DNA of 64,000 nt from assembly GCA_023269545.1 (NCBI GenBank), contig JAHFTB010000004.1:79828-143827 (forward strand). Direction: 5' to 3'. Shown here in pieces: positions 61,800 through 64,000 of the stretch. Within the stretch, counting starts at the first letter, position 1, and every line of letters begins with the position of its first letter. A model generated the notes under the pieces. It did not search any database and was not told where the DNA came from. It was given only the letters and a program-made list of their open reading frames with translations. Source of the stretch: Verrucomicrobiota bacterium. GTDB lineage: Bacteria > Verrucomicrobiota > Verrucomicrobiia > Chthoniobacterales > Xiphinematobacteraceae. The position numbers were made by a program, and so were the translations under genes.

Positions 61800-62951
61800 A
61801 TGAAGCAACAAAGGATCTTATTCGGAGCGCTCGCGATCATATTGCTTGTAATGATTTTGCCAGCATGCAAAAGAAATACGACTCCGGAGCAGAAAACTCC
61901 GGACATCACGGTGGGACTATTCGCATCGCTGACAGGAGCCGAAGCGAGCTTCGGAGAAGATAGTCTGCGCGGAACCCAGCTTGCGGTGGAAGAAATCAAT
62001 GCTTATGGCGGAGTGTTGGGTCGTCCCATCAAATTAATTGTCAGAGACAACCAATCTAAGGCAGGAGAAAGTTCGATTATCGTACGGGAACTCATTAATC
62101 GCGAACATATTACTGCTCTTCTAGGAGAGGTGGCTTCGGGAAGATCTTTGGAAGGCGCTTCCATTGCCCAAAAAAGTGGAATCCCGATGATTGCTAGTGG
62201 ATCCACAAACCGCAGGGTCACCCAAGTTGGAAACTATATTTTTCGCATCTGTTTTATCGATGAATTCCAAGGAAAGGTGATGGCCAAATTCATGAACTCC
62301 TTGGGTATTCGGCGAGCCGCCATCATGGCGGACACTTCCACTGATTATAGCATTGGACTTGCCCGAAGCTTTGCTCACGATTTCATTGCGCATGGGGGGC
62401 AGATTGTAGCCGAACAAAATTTTACTGAGGGCGATAAGGACTTTAACGCACAACTCACAGCCGTAAAGGCAACCAACCCAGAAGCGGTTTTCATACCCAC
62501 TTATTATACTTACGCCCCTTTAATTATCAGCCAGGCTCGTGAACTCGGAATGAATATTCCATTTATGGGTGGAGATGGATGGGATTCCACGGAATTTCTG
62601 AAAATAGGAGGCCAGGCTGTAAACGGAACCTACTTTTCCACCCATTTTTCCTCAGATAATGAGAGTCCGATCGTACAAGATTTCGTAAAGAAATATTATC
62701 ATAAATATCACGTTCTCCCATCCGCCTTGGCAGCTCTTGCTTATGATTCAATGAAATTATTGGCGGACGCCATATTGCGTGCCGGCAGCGTAGAAACCAC
62801 GAAAATTCGAGATGCATTAGAGAGCACAAAACACTTCCCTGCTGTCACGGGTGCTATTACATTCGATGAAGATCGCAATCCGAAAAAGCCTGCGGTTATC
62901 ATCCGAGTACAAAACGGAAAATTTACCTACCTCGAAACTCTCTCTCTTTAA
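61800..62951 (+). CDS. LivK-type ABC substrate-binding lipoprotein (paralogue 3)
   Basis: Binding protein of 383 residues. The signal MKQQRILFGALAIILLVMIL ends in the lipobox ILPAC (Cys22). The mature part begins ITVGLFASLTGAEASFGEDS and shares blocks with paralogue 2: GGVLGRPIKLIVRDNQSKAG and ALLGEVASGRSLEGASIAQ. The frame is open to 61701 but those codons come from miniature element E, so the ATG at 61800 is the start. The livH gene follows after 3 bp, so this paralogue is probably the one co-translated with the transporter. Confidence 0.9.
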   Translation: MKQQRILFGALAIILLVMILPACKRNTTPEQKTPDITVGLFASLTGAEASFGEDSLRGTQLAVEEINAYGGVLGRPIKLIVRDNQSKAGESSIIVRELINREHITALLGEVASGRSLEGASIAQKSGIPMIASGSTNRRVTQVGNYIFRICFIDEFQGKVMAKFMNSLGIRRAAIMADTSTDYSIGLARSFAHDFIAHGGQIVAEQNFTEGDKDFNAQLTAVKATNPEAVFIPTYYTYAPLIISQARELGMNIPFMGGDGWDSTEFLKIGGQAVNGTYFSTHFSSDNESPIVQDFVKKYYHKYHVLPSALAALAYDSMKLLADAILRAGSVETTKIRDALESTKHFPAVTGAITFDEDRNPKKPAVIIRVQNGKFTYLETLSL

Positions 62952-62954
62952 TTC

Positions 62955-63860
62955 ATGGAACTCGCCCAGCAACTTATTAACGGACTCTCCTTGGGGTCAA
63001 TTTATGCACTGATCGCCTTGGGGTATACTATGGTATATGGAGTCCTCCGCTTCATCAATTTTGCACATGGCGACGTCCTGATGATCGGTGCTTTTGCAGG
63101 ATATTACCTGGCACCCAGGATGCAGGCTATTTTCGGCCATTTTGGGATGTTACCCGTGGGAATTGCCGTCCTACTAAGTGCAATGGCAATCTGCGCCGTA
63201 CTCGGCGTATTAATTGAATTTTTGGCGTATCGTCCCTTAAGAAAGCACGCGCGTCTTACTGTGCTCATTACTTCGATTGGAGTTTCTCTCTTGTTGGAAT
63301 ACGGAGGACAAATTCTTTTCGGAGTAAACGTAAAGCCATTTCCGGACTTACTTCCCTCCATTCGGATTTCACTGGGATTAGGACTCAGCGTCTCTTCTAA
63401 TCATTTGGTGGCGCTGGGAGTATCCGCAGTCTTGCTTCTTGGCCTGCGATTTCTTGTTTTGCATACGAAATTTGGAATGGCTATGCGGGCGCTGTCTCAA
63501 AATAGAGATGCCGCGGCACTCATGGGAGTGAATACCAATGCCATCATCTCTTTGACCTTCGCCACTGGCTCCGCACTTGCAGGCGCAGGCGGGATTCTCT
63601 ATGCGCTGAACGTCCACTCCATTGATCCACTCATGGGTATTCTTCCAGGTATCAAAGCCTTTGTAGCTGCGGTTCTAGGTGGAATCGGAAGTTTGCCAGG
63701 TGCCGCTTTGGGTGGACTTCTGCTCGGCATGGTGGAAAGCTTAATCGGAGGCTCTGCCATTTCTTCATATCGTGATGCTGTGGCGTTCGGAATTCTTATT
63801 CTGATCTTGCTCCTACGCCCCGCTGGCATTTTAGGAAAATCAATTCCGGAAAAGGTGTAA
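62955..63860 (+). CDS. livH: Branched-chain amino acid/amide ABC transporter permease
   Basis: Inner-membrane permease of about eight helices. LSLGSIYALIALGYTMVYG (about 11-29) and FINFAHGDVLMIGAFAGYYL (about 33-52) are the N-terminal LivH hallmarks, and FGMAMRALSQNRDAAALMGV (about 172-191) with VAAVLGGIGSLPGAALGGLL (about 235-254) follow. Length 301 is normal. It starts 3 bp after livK paralogue 3. The remaining 140 bp of the window to the right hold no clear start of livM, which would be expected next. Confidence 0.93.
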   Translation: MELAQQLINGLSLGSIYALIALGYTMVYGVLRFINFAHGDVLMIGAFAGYYLAPRMQAIFGHFGMLPVGIAVLLSAMAICAVLGVLIEFLAYRPLRKHARLTVLITSIGVSLLLEYGGQILFGVNVKPFPDLLPSIRISLGLGLSVSSNHLVALGVSAVLLLGLRFLVLHTKFGMAMRALSQNRDAAALMGVNTNAIISLTFATGSALAGAGGILYALNVHSIDPLMGILPGIKAFVAAVLGGIGSLPGAALGGLLLGMVESLIGGSAISSYRDAVAFGILILILLLRPAGILGKSIPEKV

Positions 63861-64000
63861 CGGAATTCCGCTATAGATGAAACTGGAGTTCCCCCGAAAA
63901 AATAGACAGCTAGGAAGCAGAGAAAATTGGATTAATTGATGAGGTAAATAATTTTTTTGAAATGAAGATTTAAGAAGGCGTAAGGAGAGTGAAAATCTAA

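Noticed and set aside
1..64000. CRISPR array, rRNA genes or prophage
   Set aside because: No regularly spaced repeats, rRNA-like sequence or phage structural genes were seen.

Overview
The window reads as chromosomal DNA of a Gram-negative bacterium of moderate GC. It has an LPS-type outer membrane: lpxA, a heptosyltransferase-like GT9 gene, a WaaG-like glycosyltransferase, two RND efflux systems and a TolC-like channel. It also has futalosine-route menaquinone synthesis (mqnC), sigma-54, a DUF5069 protein and an HNH protein of a type common in Verrucomicrobiota and Planctomycetota. Together these suggest a member of Verrucomicrobiota, perhaps near Chthoniobacterales or Methylacidiphilales. 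This placement is inferred from gene content and no marker comparison was possible.

Layout. 1-6.3 kb: the 3' end of folD, an RND efflux pair and carA. 6.3-10.1 kb: HNH nuclease, DUF5069, a mutarotase-like hypothetical and an AT-rich stretch holding an orphan 139-residue gene. 10.1-20.1 kb: a long minus-strand run of housekeeping genes (lpxA, radC, polyprenyl diphosphate synthase, SDR, purD, thiD, membrane Zn-peptidase, M24 aminopeptidase, mqnC, rdgB, tRNA-Gln). 20.3-27.6 kb: an alkaline-phosphatase-fold protein that has lost its active site, rpoN, a 2-hydroxyacid dehydrogenase, hemB, an ABC ATPase and a ComEC without its beta-lactamase domain. 27.8-34.5 kb: an 819-832 residue repeat protein of unknown function, LPS glycosyltransferases, a CbiX-like protein, a small membrane protein, a possible structured RNA and maf. 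34.7-42.7 kb: a two-component system translationally coupled to a second RND/MFP/TolC tripartite system. 42.7-49.6 kb: pyruvate-type dehydrogenase E1alpha/E1beta/E2, an EndoIII-like gene, a divergent pair of related glycosyltransferases and an IS66 remnant. 49.9-57.4 kb: tatC, NUDIX, argH and a ribose-type ABC operon with ribokinase. 57.4 kb to the end: a conserved unknown gene and three tandem LivK-type lipoproteins followed by livH.

The clearest undescribed-looking structure is a family of five 79-82 bp miniature elements, two near 13.7-14.0 kb and one each at 24.0, 27.7 and 61.7 kb. Each has imperfect terminal inverted repeats and is flanked by a 7-8 bp direct repeat starting TTA in element orientation. 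They look like non-autonomous transposable elements (MITEs). One supplies the stop codon of the large repeat protein, and the pre-insertion ending can be reconstructed. No autonomous partner lies in the window. Other points of interest are the pseudo-phosphatase, the exact 49-residue tandem repeat in the large protein, the possible structured RNA before maf, and the triplicated lipid-anchored binding proteins.

Limits: all family calls come from motif reading without database searches, start codons are often uncertain because Shine-Dalgarno sequences are weak here, and RNA structures were paired by eye.
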